A stretch of DNA of 64,000 bases, taken from contig CM041465.1 in assembly GCA_023213395.1 (NCBI GenBank), positions 168,461,741 through 168,525,740 of the forward strand, written 5' to 3'. How positions within the stretch are numbered: the first letter of the stretch is position 1; each line of letters starts with the position of its first letter. Both the position numbers and the translations under genes were made by a program. Origin of the DNA: Cycas panzhihuaensis (lineage: Eukaryota > Cycadophyta). The notes beneath the pieces were generated by a model. That model had not been told where the DNA came from and made no database searches. It worked only from the letters and a program-made list of their open reading frames with translations. Positions 1-11,249 of this stretch are shown here, piece by piece.

Positions 1-163
1 AATCTTGTTATACTAAAACATCATACACTTTCAACTTCTATAGCTCGAAGTTGTTCTTGCTATTAAATTTCTCCACCTCAAACTTTGCATTTGGAAGTTT
101 TGTCATTTGGTGTAGAAAAAGTCGACACCAAAATCTTAACAAACTCACTACAAAAATAAAAGT
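1..163 (-). pseudogene. gag: copia Gag, N-terminal fragment
   Basis: On the minus strand the leader is followed by a frame reading MTKLPNAKFEVEKFNS and then KNNFEL, stop, KLKVYDVLV. This matches the start of copia Gag, where the core pattern is K-F-x-G-x-N-F-x-L-W-K-x-K-M. Gag forms the cytoplasmic virus-like particle that packages element RNA. The stop stands where the conserved tryptophan is expected (TGG to TAG), and another stop follows, so this copy is inactive. Only about 45 residues are in the window. Confidence 0.7.
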
Positions 164-176
164 GGCTCTGATATCA
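164..176 (-). other. primer-binding site, initiator tRNA-Met type
   Basis: The minus strand reads TGATATCAGAGCC, one base from the usual copia site TGGTATCAGAGC that pairs with the 3' end of initiator tRNA-Met. It lies 2 nt inside the LTR. It primes minus-strand DNA synthesis. Confidence 0.85.
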
Positions 177-178
177 CT

Positions 179-1031
179 TGTTGAGAAGACAAGGTCCTAA
201 TAACCTAAAACTGCCATTAAGATCTGAACTATTTTACAACTAATTACAGGAATTGAAACTAAAATTTAACATGCAAGTTCTTAAACTAGAGATAATACAC
301 TAAAATCAATAAGAAATCCAAGAATCATATATACACTCAATATAACGTGGTAAAACCCTAGTAGTGTGCTAGAGAAACATTCACACAGGAAAGATATTGA
401 TCTTTATTATTAAAGAATAGAGAAATATACACAATCTGTAGCAGAATGCTCACAACAATAATAACTAGCTGCCTAACTCCTCATAGTACATCTAATGCAT
501 AGAATACCATCAACATAATGAAAAAACACCTTAAATCGAGCTATATGAGAGAGTCATATAAGGCATAAATCTTTACCATATAATCTAGGGTATTTTAATG
601 AACAACCTTGATTCTCTTTACAATTTAGTATGCTTTTCAGTCCTAGCTTTTTAGGTTAGGGGCTATCACCCCCGAACCCTCTCTTTGTGGGGAGCGTTCC
701 AATACCCCTGTATCGCCCCAGCCAAGGGGGGCTCCCTCCCCTCTTGGAACCCCTCGAGGAAGTTTGGGGGAAAAATCATGCTGCCAACTTGTTAAAATTT
801 TAGCCTCCAAAATATTGTTATGACATTATCTAACAATGGAAACAACTTATGGTTTTCTCTATTTGGCCCTTATTCAACCCTAAATCCATTCATACAAGCT
901 CGAATCTGCTCTTGAATAAAGAACTATCACCTTGGGCAGTCCTCTAAGATTATTGATGTTCTAAGCAACACTGAAGAAATCTAATCAAGATTTAGCCTAT
1001 TTTTTTACGTGGCTCCTTTGTGCACTCCAAC
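179..1031 (-). repeat. LTR (5' LTR of the minus-strand copia)
   Basis: The 853-bp block begins TGTTGAGAAG and ends ACTCCAACA, so it has TG...CA ends and a TGTTG/CAACA inverted end. The primer-binding site abuts its left end. A GC-rich patch at about 655-775 (G/C runs such as GGGGCTATCACCCCC) contrasts with the AT-rich rest. The second LTR is outside the window, so the right end rests only on the terminal inverted repeat. Confidence 0.65.
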
Positions 1032-2545
1032 AGCTTGTTTTACCTTTGTACAACTTTGTTTAACTTTGAACCACCTTACAACAGGTAGATCTAGTCCTTA
1101 TGTCATTGTTAGATGCCATTTGGTAAAGGAATGATTGAAAATAATCATGTTTTGGCTAATATTTCCTCCTTTGAATTGTCTATTTTTTGTATAGGTCTAT
1201 GTGGCTATCATTCTTCATAAAACTTTGATTTTAATCATTATTTTTTTTCTAAAGTTTGATTTACATTTAATCAAATTTGATTTCTAACTTAAATCTACCA
1301 AAAGGAGCTCAAATTTTTATCATATGTTATCTCATATGACTAGGATTTGCTTATAAAAAGGGGCATATTTTAAATTTTATGAGCTATCTTTTATAATTTT
1401 TTATTGATAAAAAAGATTAGGTCATATTTAATAATATTTTATGTCTGCCTAGCCTGTTTGAAGCCTAGTCAATGGTCACATGCACCTATTCTACCACTAG
1501 GGCCACCCAATGAAGGGGACTTAAGCTAGCTTCACCTTGATTTTTTATCACAAAGGGTACATGTCTATGTTTTAGCCATAAGATCTCAATAGAGAGTAAT
1601 ATTTAGGTGCCATCTAAACCATTGGAAAGATGATCTAGAGGGATATAGTTTGAAGCCATTTCTATATAGATTTGAGCTTATTTTAAAGGAGTTCCAAGCT
1701 GCACAATTTGACCCTTTTGAAGGCTTATATCTTATTTTTCATAATATTTTTTATTGCTAAATGCTATTATCATCTATTAATATGCTATCCTACTTTGATT
1801 TTTGAGCTAATAAGTGCTTATTCTTTATTATTATATGTGTTCTTCTTATGTGATTGAGGTGAATCTTCTTTGAGTAAAGTTCATAAAAAAGAGAACCCTA
1901 CCCATATATTTTCTCTTTAAGTTATTTTCCTTAGTTTCCTCACTTTTATTTTTTCATAAAAGGAACCTTGTATATAAACAAGACCACTCCTAAAATCAAT
2001 TTAAACTCATAATATTAAAAAAGATAATCCCTAAATTTATAAAAAAAAACCTTTCCAGCTATGTAAGGGGAATAGTAAGGAGCCTTGAAGTTATTACTAT
2101 GTACTTGTCTGTAGTATTCCTTAAATTTTATGAATTTTAGAGGAAACCATTGCCTATAAGATGTATTAAGTGAAAGGCTGAGCTGGGAAACTTATCCTTG
2201 GTATTTAGATATTAGGTTAGACCCAGAGGGGGTGAGTGTCTTGGTTATAGTTCTCAACTAGATTTGTCACTAGGTATAAGTCTAGCATAGGTGGACCAAT
2301 AAATTAGGGGGGTCTTTAACCTTCTTTATAGACTACGTAATGGGATATATCGAGCCTTGAGCTCACGTACTAATATATGGGGTCCCTAGTTTACCACTTA
2401 TAGGTAGGTATCACTAGATAGGATAACAATTAACAGCTTCCTTAGAGACCTATAAACATAGAATTTTAGAATAGTAGCCCCTTAGGTAGATATGACACAA
2501 GCATAAAAACTCAAAGCTAAAGGACTCTTTAAAATCACTATCTAA
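1032..2545 (+). other. untranslated leader of copia A (no gene seen)
   Basis: There is no coding match on either strand here. The sequence is AT-rich up to about 1900. The last 550 bases match, with indels, a second stretch at 44271-44800 that also sits just upstream of a copia gag. That is why I read it as leader rather than flanking DNA. Confidence 0.5.
1971..2511 (+). repeat. leader module shared with 44271-44800, copy 1
   Basis: Blocks align in the same order with the second copy: ACCTT...AAGACCAC, ATTAAAAAAGATAA, GAAGTTA, CCATTG.CTATAAG.TGTATTA, GGTTAGAC, GGGTGAGT.TCTTGGTT, CTAGATxTGTC, and GAGCCTTGAGCTCA. By eye about 65-70% is conserved. It is noncoding on both strands and lies directly before gag in two otherwise different copia elements. 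Confidence 0.7.
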
Positions 2546-3810
2546 ATGCTCCTATCTAATACTATCAAACTTAATGGCCTGAATAATTTTGTATCTTAAA
2601 AGAAACAAGTTATGAACCTCCTCATCATGAATAATTATTGAAGTTATGTCAATGGTGGTATTCCTTTATCCAAACCTACTTAAGATCTAAATGATCCCAC
2701 CATTGGCATCCCACCTAATCTAATTGCCTTGACCAACTTTAAAGTTAAGGATAATATAGTCTTATCTTTCATCCACTTAGCTATAGAAGATCAAGTATAT
2801 CAAAATATAAAAATTGCTTAAACCTCTCATGAAGCTTGGAGCCCCTTATGATCCCTCTATGAGGGGAAAGATGAGTTAAGATCCTTAACCTTTAAGGTGC
2901 ACATGCTTGAAATACCTTTTATTAGAAATATCATTACCCACTTAACTAAGGTTAAAATAATAAGAAACCAACTCATAATCCTTGGTTAACCTCCCTTAGA
3001 TCATGACCTAGTATCTGGCATCCTTAATATACTTCCTGTAGAATATAATATCTTTATATCTAAACTTTATGACAACTATACCAAATGGACTTCATTACAT
3101 TTGAAGGACCTTTACTAAGGAAAGAGAACATCCTTAATCGCCAAGGAGTAATATCTACCTCTGACTCATCCCCTACATTTGTCGTTGGGAATTTAAAGAG
3201 GAATAAGACTATTCAATGACTAACTTAACAACTAAATCATCTATGAAATCTTACTCAACAATTTGACTCCTTAGATATATCATTAGAGACAAGTTAGTCG
3301 TCATCTCAATAGCAACCATGACAAGTTGATACTTCCTCCCATTAGGTTCAATAGCCTCAACAACCTCATCAACTACAATAGTCTCAAACATAAAGAAATT
3401 AGTAGCATATACCAAATGTCACCTATAAGTACTATGGAAAAAATGGCCACCTAGTTATTGAATGTAGGAGAAGATAAGTTAATCTTTAGATGCTATAAAG
3501 TAAAGGGGGCAACTATATGGACCTAGCTATCAAAAAGAAGGACCTAGCTATTAACAATAAGCACCCAACTATCAATAAGGTGGACATAATTTTCAACTAA
3601 GAGGCACATGCCTTCAATAATAAGCCTTTTATTTCCAATAAAGAGGCCTTATTCCTTAACAAGGAGGCCCTATTTATCCATAAGGAGGGCCAATATACTA
3701 GTAACTAGGCCAATTCTATCAATAGAATTGAAATCAAAGATAAAATCAGAAGTAATATCAATAAAATAGGTAGTGATTCCTACCAAGAAATCCAAGGAAC
3801 AACCCTAATT
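2546..3810 (+). pseudogene. gag: copia A Gag
   Basis: The ATG at 2546 opens MLLSNTIKLNGLNNFVS, then a stop where copia Gag normally has tryptophan, then KKQVMNLL. The rest of the Gag core follows (HEAWS..SLYEGKDELRSL). The zinc knuckle at about 3421-3471 reads YKYYGKNGHLVIEC, with the first two Cys of C-x2-C-x4-H-x4-C turned into Tyr (TGT to TAT). From about 3505 to 3800 there is a Gly/Pro/Tyr/Gln-rich run with recurring GGPxYQQ-like units. Gag forms the particle shell and binds RNA. Several stops and a frame change before protease make it a pseudogene. Confidence 0.8.
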
Positions 3811-3827
3811 CTCAATAAGGAGGCAAT

Positions 3828-5240
3828 GTGGTAGATACTCAAGATCCCTCCTTTCAAAACATATTCTTTGTAGCTTTGTCATCTCAATATGGTGACAATT
3901 CTTGGTTACTTGATTTAGGTGCCACATGCCACATGATTGGCATGGAAGATATGTTAGAAGAAACCTATCTAATCAACACTCAAACAATCATATTTATAGA
4001 TAACTTTATCTATGATGTGACTAAAATTAGAAGTGCTCTAATTACTTTAAAGAATTTCACAATCTAACACCACATCAACAATCTGTTCTTAGTTCCAAGT
4101 ATGAAGATGAGCTTGCTCTTTGTTAGCCAAATTAATAAGCAAAACCTAGATATCCTCTTCATTCGAGGCATCTGTACTATCACTATTTATGATACTAGAT
4201 AACTTATGGAAATAAGACATGAAGATAGTAGCTTATACAAGATTAATAGAATTCCCCCGCCACTAATCCACCAATAAAATTCTATTCAATGGCTCAAAAT
4301 ATCCAACTTAACAAGGGAAAAGAAATCATGGTAGAAGACCTATCTCTTCTTTAAGAACAAGGTGAATCCTCCTATTGTGATGAAAAATCTACCTCAAATA
4401 TTGTCAGAGATCAACTATAGCATTAATGCCTTAGTCATCTAAATATGTAGAGTTTAAATCTCATGTCTAGGCTTCATATAGTACATGGACTTCCTAAGAT
4501 CAAGAGAAACATATATATTTGTGAGGCATGCCTAGTGGGAAAATAACAAAGAGAAAAATTCCCATCTAAAAATGTATGGAGAGCCTCTAAACCATTAGAA
4601 TTGGTCTACTCAGACATTTGTGGGCCCATGTCAATTCAATCTCTCAATGGTAGCCTATTTTTCATGACATTTATAGATGACTATTCTAAGAAAGTATGGA
4701 TCTACTTCTTAAGGAATAATTACCAAACCCTTGATAAATTCAACGAAGTTAAAGCTGAGGTAGAAAATAAAAGTGGTATTACTATTAAAGTACTTAGATC
4801 AGATAATGGTTGAGAATATATGTCAAATAAATTCACTAATTTCTATAAGTAATACAACATCAAATGCCAATTATCAACACCTCACACCCTCAACAAAATG
4901 GTGTAGTAAAGAGAATAAATCAAACATTGGTGAATAAAGTAAAAGCTATGTTAAGTGTTGCCAATCTTGCTACAAGATTTTAGGTTGATGATATTACAAC
5001 TTCTACCTATCTATAAAATAGAAGTCACATTGTTGTAGTTAGGAACATCACTCCTGATGAGGCTTGGTCAAGACTTAAACTAATCGTTACTCACTTAAAG
5101 ACCTTTGGATACATTGGTTACAAACTTATTCCTAAGGAGAATAAGAAAAACCTAAATGATAAAAGTATTAAGTGCATCTTCTTTATCTATGTACCTAGTT
5201 GTAAAGCCTACAAGGTCTTGATATTGTTGAAAACTAAGCC
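3828..5240 (+). pseudogene. pol: copia A protease and integrase
   Basis: Protease: an open stretch at 3828-4067 carries SWLLDLGATCHM, the copia aspartic protease site D-S-G-A with Ser changed to Leu. Pre-integrase zinc region (about 4420-4555): LSHLN, then CEACLVGK. Integrase core: ELVYSDICGPM (first Asp) at about 4600, FIDDYSKKVWIYFL, and VLRSDNG (second Asp) followed by a TGA. The region of the catalytic Glu (about 4890-4920, QNGVV-like) has stops. Protease would cut the polyprotein and integrase would join the cDNA to the chromosome. Neither is intact. Confidence 0.82.
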
Positions 5241-5699
5241 TGCACTACTTGAGATGTAATTTTTGTTTGAGATATTCAGGACCTAAATCCCTCAAAACTT
5301 CAATTTATAGTAGAAGATGTTATTTGTACACCTTAAGTGTCTTTTGTACTAATTCTAGAACCACTAGTACCTACATCCTCCTACACACTAGATTTATCTT
5401 TAGCTCCAACAACCTCAACATCTATATTAGCTATAGGCAGATCTATACCACATATTTTGTTTGATGACCTTTAGTTAGAAACTACCAGTTTTCAACCACC
5501 TCCTAAGTGGGTCCAACAATTACTAAAGGATGCTCCTCCTCCTCCTCCCACACCTACCAAAAGAGCATAAAAAATGAGACAATCAACCAACTTTGCCCTA
5601 ATAATATGTGTCTTAAAAACCCCTAAGACTTCTACGTTTGAGGAGGCAGTCAAAGACCAAACATGAAAAGCAACCATAGATGAAGAGATAAATTGCATC

Positions 5700-7160
5700 C
5701 TAAAAAATAAAACTTAGGAACCAACAGAACTACCACTTAGGAAAAAGCTAATTAATTATCGATGGCTATATAAAACTAAGTTCCATATAAATGGTACTTT
5801 TAAGCATCATAAAGCTCACCTTGTTGAAAAAGGTTTCAAATAGTAGGAGGGGGTAGACTATGATGAGACCTTTACACTAGTGGTTAATATGATCACATTC
5901 TATTTGGTGATGTCACTATCAACCCAATTCAACTAGCTAGTTTACCAAATGGATATGAAGAGAGCTTTCCTTAATAAAGAGCTCATAGAAGAGGTTTCTT
6001 TAAAGAAACCTCCTATCTATATTGTTCTTAGTAAATAACACTTTGTTTATAAGCTTAAGAAAGCTTTACATAGACTACAGCAAGTACCACATACTTGGTA
6101 TGTAAAAATCGATGTTTTTTTCACTTAGCATGGATTCCATAATTTACCCTCTAATTCAAACTTGTACATTTGAGTTAGAAGAAATTTAATCACCATCATT
6201 ATACTCTATGTGGATGATTTGGTAATCATAGGCAATTACATTGAAGGCTTAAATTGGCTACAATCTAAACCAAAAAGTCACTTTGAGATGACAGATCTTG
6301 GGTTACTACACTATTTCCTTAGAATTAAAGTATGGCAAGAACCTGAACATATATTCCTGTCACAATCAAAGTATGCCAATAAACTCTTACAATAATTTAG
6401 AATGACAAATTGCAAGCTAGTCTCAATTCCTATGGAAACAAGAACCAAGCTAAACCTAAATGAGTAAGGCAATCCTTTTGATCTTACTTTATATGAGTAA
6501 TTAGTTGGAAGCCTCATCTACCTCATATATACTCACCCAGATATTTCTTATATAATTGGAATCTGATCCAAGTATATGTCAAAGCCCAAAGCATACCATT
6601 GGAAGGCCACTACCAAAATTCTTAAGTACATCCATGGAACACATCATTTTGGACTCAACTACAACTAAACTAAATTTCCTACTCTAAAAGGAGACATAGA
6701 TGTTGACTGGGCAAGTTGCTAAGATACATGCCATTCAACTTCATGGTACTATTTTGATATGGATTCAATTATAATCTCTTAGAGCTATAAGAAGTAACCA
6801 AATATTACTTTTTCCTCCACTAAAGTTGAATACAAAATAACTATCCACACCACTACGGAGTTGATATAGTTGAGAAGGATTCTTGTAGAGCTTGAACTTT
6901 AACAAACTACTCCTACCATTCTCTACTGTGACAACAAGAGTGTGTTGAAGATGATGAAGAATCTAGATTTTTATATTAGAACCAAGCACATAAAGGTCCA
7001 CCATCACTTCATCCATAAGCACATTCAAAATATAGAAGTGGATCTTGTTTATTAACCAACTAAGGACCCGGTTATAGATATCTTCACCAAAGCACTTGGT
7101 AAACTAAAGTTTGAATAGTTTTGTCATGACCTCAACATCAAATGTAATGAAGCTTCCATT
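5700..7160 (+). pseudogene. pol: copia A reverse transcriptase and RNase H
   Basis: RT starts near WLYKTKFHINGT (about 5762). YQMDMKRAFLN marks the first catalytic Asp, and the YVDD box stands at about 6207 in LYVDDLVIIGN. MTDLGLLHYFL follows at about 6290. RNase H includes VDWASC near 6700, VEYKITI (Glu) near 6826, YCDNKSVLKMM near 6925 and the end motif DIFTKALGKLKFE near 7080. In-frame stops occur throughout. The order is the standard copia one. Confidence 0.82.
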
Positions 7161-7169
7161 AATGGAGGA

Positions 7170-7492
7170 TGTTAAAAACTTATAATGACCCCTTCATTAC
7201 CTTGTAATATTTACATATTTATATTTCATGTATATTAGTGAGATCCCATTGTAAATTTAATTATTATGTAAAGTTGAGTTAGGTCTGTCACTTTTGTTGA
7301 TACAACGACTAATGGAATTAATGTAATTATTCATGGTATGCTTATAAATGAAGCACCACACCATTCATTTAAACATTGGAGAATTTACATACAAAAGTTC
7401 TATCAAAGTAGAGATGCATGGTATAATCAATTTACCTATATCAATCTTGCTTTGTATATCATGTTTTATATTTGATATTTAATTTGCTTTAT
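7170..7492 (+). repeat. 3' LTR of copia A (left part)
   Basis: After the RNase H end and a purine run (AATGGAGGA) the sequence TGTTAAAAAC begins an LTR. It holds a TATA-like TTATAAATGAAGC at about 7341. The right end is not defined, because gypsy B begins at 7493 and no 5' copy is available for comparison. Confidence 0.5.
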
Positions 7493-7890
7493 TGAGTATT
7501 TTTAGTTGAATGCACATTGATTTAGATCTTGATGTTAATATAACATAAATATAATAGAAAAACAAGATAGATCAGTATTTATTATAGTAAAAAGAGATAG
7601 TTATAAAATTATGAGCCTAGATAGAACTGATTTCAAAAGACTAATATGACACTACAGTGTGTTAATTATAATAAATTCAATAAAACATGGCCATTAATAT
7701 CTAATAAAGACTTATATAGACCAAAGGAGATCTCCTACTTGAAATGCTATTAGCACATAAAAATGATCCCTATATAAATATTAAAAGCTAGCACTAATAT
7801 TCAGGTCCCATAATTACATGTGTTAGTAATCAAGTCCCATGGTTAAGTTAGTTATATATTAGGTCTCATTAAAGAGGTAGCTATGTAGTA
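7493..7890 (-). repeat. 3' LTR of gypsy B
   Basis: It matches 13304-13706 over its full length with many substitutions, for example CAAGATAGATCA near the left and GGTTAAGTTAGTTAT near the right. The purine tract, seen on the plus strand as GGGCCTCTCTTTT, sits directly to its right, as expected for a minus-strand 3' LTR. Confidence 0.8.
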
Positions 7891-7899
7891 GGGCCTCTC

Positions 7900-9330
7900 T
7901 TTTGAGATGATGAGTCCTTAAATCTAGAAAAATACAAATGTTGTTAAATGAACTTTATTGATTCCCAAGTTGCTCTCTCTAGTTCATAGTTGATCCACTA
8001 TATAAGATGCTTAGAAATAGTTCTGATATAAAGACAACATTGGTAACTATCCAAGATGCATTCAAGAGAAACAATAGGGAGTTATTCTTCATCCAAGGTA
8101 TGAAGGGCCATTTGGGAGGTGGTGGATGGACCAAGGTGCTTCTTAAATTAGAAGACATGGAAGACATTATAGATCTCAGTGATAGAAGTAAGTTTTAAAA
8201 CATAGGTAACTTCTTTAATTCATTAAAGGATACTATAAGGGCCATAGTAATGAGGTTTAAATAATGGTTATGATGATTTTTAAGGAATTACTACTTGTAT
8301 AGTTAAAGGTTAAGGAAGACAAAGTCACCAACTAAAAAGTAGTTAGAGTAGTGGCAATCAATAAGTTGTTTCATGTGGTTTTAGGTAGTGGATAGGTTTT
8401 GCTTAAGGGCATTGAGAATATGGTCCATATCTTGGAGATTTTGTTACATGATAATTATGTATAAGTTGGTGGATAATGTATGGTGGGATGGTAGGGGGTA
8501 GTAATACAACATTAAAAACAAAGATATACTAATGGTAGGACGGTGAGAAGAATTGCACCAATGTTCAATAAGGACCAACCAAGATGTCAATTTATTTTAA
8601 TGTTCAAATGTGAAACAATATAAGTAGGTCTCTAAGGTTTTATAGAGAACTTTGGATTAGCTATCACTTTGAGGATGGTAAGTCTAACTCATATTGAAGA
8701 TAGTGCCTAAAGCACCAAAGAGCTCTTACAATAATGAGGTGGTGAATTTAGGATCATAGTCATATATTATAGTTGAAAGAAAATTATAGAGGCAAACAAA
8801 TGATTATACGTATAGGTCAATAATTCATAGAACTTTGTATGAGGTGTGGATGGGTAAGAAGTGATCATACTTTATCATTCTACTAATGACAAACCAAATA
8901 GAATTAAAACTAGGGAAGGAAAGAGACTTATAATGAAATATATGATAATACCTTAACATTTACCTTGAGGAATATAGAGAGATTAGAGAGGTTTGGTTGG
9001 GTAGTTATTTTTGATTTATTACTCTAGCATGTAACACATTCATGGAGAAAAGTAAGGAAATGGGCTTTCATCTAAGGCTAGCAAAAATCCTTATGGATAT
9101 GATGGTGTGTCTTATCAAACCCAACATGACCACCTAATGGCATAAAATGGTGTTTTATGAGGATGTAAGGGATAAAGGGATACATTATATGCACAAAAAT
9201 ATGATTCTTATAGATAACTTGATTATTGAGTGAGGACTAATTAGTATGGTTATTGACTTTTATCATCCATTATGAGTAATCAAGTTACAATCAGTTGGCA
9301 ATAGCTAATTTAACTAACCAAATGGGTTAG
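7900..9330 (-). pseudogene. pol: gypsy B integrase with C-terminal chromodomain
   Basis: On the minus strand the zinc domain is near 9180 (LGGHVGF, from the usual H-x-x-P-x-G-G-H-x-G). The core reads YDYDPKFT (second catalytic Asp) and LGTIFNMS, then YHPQSDSQSKV with the Glu position near 8550. The C-terminus near 8190-7950 reads FKKHLGPSTTSQMALHTLDEE, ILDSY and TISKHLI, stop, WIN. This fits the LKK...P...ILDRR...YLVKW layout of plant chromodomain integrases. The chromodomain would steer insertion toward marked chromatin. Many stops are present. Confidence 0.78.
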
Positions 9331-9399
9331 GGCTAGGAAATTACCTGGAGGATGGGGAGATGAGAGAGGGCACTTGTTATAACATTATCTATGCCCTTC

Positions 9400-10850
9400 T
9401 TATAATAGATAATAAAATAAAATACTCAGAGATAGTGAACACACTTATCTTATTCTTCCAAAAGGACTAGCTAGTCAAGGAGAAGACAGCCGCTATGATG
9501 GTTAATTAAGATTGTAAACTATGACCCAAGAAGATAATAATCCCATTTGTTAAGGGAATGGAATATAGCTTTCATCTCCTTTTGGTAAGTGCAAAGTTAG
9601 CACTCATGTTCTTTAAGCTTTTGGCTTTCAAATACAATAGGTTAAAAGGTATGCATAATAATTATACTTAGGTCATATCTCAAGACATCACACTCAAGTT
9701 GGAATATTTGAGAAAAATCAAGCATGGCAAAAATAAATGTGGATGTTATATCCATTTTGTTAAGCTAATTAAAGGCTTCTTCTACAGTAGGGGACTGTTA
9801 AAATGAGCCCTTATAAAGAAGGTTAGTTAATTGAGTGGTGATGGATGCATAACCCTTAATAAAGCAACAATAGAATCTAGTGAGCCTTAAGAAAGCATGG
9901 AGTTGAGTGAGTTGTTTCAGATTAGGTAATAAGACAATGATAAAGATTTTATTAGAGTCAATGCAAACTCCTTGTGGTGAAATGATATGGCCAAGGTACT
10001 GTAATTAGGTTTGTCCAAACTCATATTTGGAGAATCTAGCATATGGTTGATGTTGGGATGAGATTTATAAGATAATTTTTAAATGATATGGTGTGGGCTA
10101 AGTTGGAGCTATAAATAAGTATATCATCAAAGAAAATAATGACAAACTTATGGAGATGGGGGGCATAAAACTTATTAATAAGGGATTCAAAAGTATTTAG
10201 GCTATTGTAAAGGCATTATGCAAAACTTAAAATAACCATAGTGGGTACAAAAAATTATTTTTTGGTAATTGTTGAGAGACATGGGGATTTGGTAGAATTT
10301 GGATTAGAGGTTAAGTTTAGAGAATATTGATATACCATGTCTTTTATCTAATATATTATTAATATGAGGTGTTAGGAACTTATATTTTATGGTAGATTTA
10401 CTCAAATTTTGATAGTCACTACACAACTAAATGGATCCATCCTTTCTCATAACAAGGATAATGGAGGCGACATATGGGCTTTTACTAGGCTAGACCACAT
10501 CCGTATCAAGGATATCTATTATAATCCTTTTAGTTTTTCCTTTTTCAAAAGTAGGTATTAAGATAAGGTTAAATACTAATAAGGTCATGAAGGTTTTTAA
10601 GGTCAATGTTGTGTTCAATATCGCAACTTAGAGAGGTCCTAATAAGAAGGAGGGAAAAAGTAAATTGGTATTAAATAATAAAGCACTATATGCCAAGATG
10701 AGTTTTAGCTTGAACATCTATGTTATTGAGATAAACTAAAATCCTAAGTCGCTCATTAGTTGCTTGTGCATTTAATTAGAAGAAACAAGTTTATTATAGG
10801 GAGGTATTATGCAATGACACTTATGGGGTTGCTTAAGGTGGTCATTAAAA
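9400..10850 (-). pseudogene. pol: gypsy B reverse transcriptase and RNase H
   Basis: Minus-strand RT pieces appear in order: RKDGSI, STIKYKFLTPHINNILD, SIFSKLNL (first Asp shifted to Asn), FCTHYGYF, then KFVIIFFDDILIYS, the F-x-D-D catalytic box at about 10120. Downstream toward 9400 is the RNase H region, readable only in fragments. This is diagnostic of Ty3/gypsy RT. It is interrupted by stops and frame changes. Confidence 0.8.
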
Positions 10851-11249
10851 AGAATGAATGCATTAGTAGGGGAATTATTTATGATATAGTTACCAAGGGC
10901 ATACAACCATTGGACTTCTAAAATAGCATATCATCCTCTAATTAAAAGGGCATATAAATCTAAGATTAGATGATATATTCTTATTTAAATATAGAGGGTT
11001 TTTTATGGTTCCTATAAAATGGAAGGTTTGATAGTCAGGGAGGGAGCATATGAAACCAATTTTAAGGGCACTAAAGTCCAACTACCATTCAAGAGAAATC
11101 CTAATAAAGTTAAGTAAGGCACCATCAGAAATAAGAATGGTTATAGTGAACTTACCAAGTGTTTCTTTAACTCTTAAGAGTTTAGGGAAAGAAATAGAGG
11201 GGATAGCTATTAGGGATAAATTAGATTATAGATTTGGTGAGAGTTCTTA

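Larger units (their letters stand above)
1..1031 (-). mobile_element. Ty1/copia retrotransposon, 5' end only (runs off left edge)
   Basis: This is the 5' end of a minus-strand copia element. Read on the minus strand the order is LTR (1031 to 179), a 2-nt gap, a primer-binding site, and the start of gag at the window edge. The rest lies outside the window, so completeness and target-site duplication cannot be judged. It probably landed in the leader of copia A, because leader-like sequence of A resumes on its right. Confidence 0.75.
1032..7492 (+). mobile_element. Ty1/copia retrotransposon A, decayed
   Basis: A plus-strand copia with leader, gag, protease, integrase, RT and RNase H in copia order, then a polypurine stretch and the start of a 3' LTR at 7170. 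The 5' LTR is not in the window; it may lie left of the minus-strand copia that seems to have inserted in the leader. The right side is cut by gypsy B at 7493. Many frames are broken by stops and small indels, so the element is old. Confidence 0.8.

Noticed and set aside
164-176. Initiator tRNA-Met gene
   Set aside because: Only the 12-13 bases of the tRNA 3' complement are present here and at the other primer-binding sites; no cloverleaf surrounds them.
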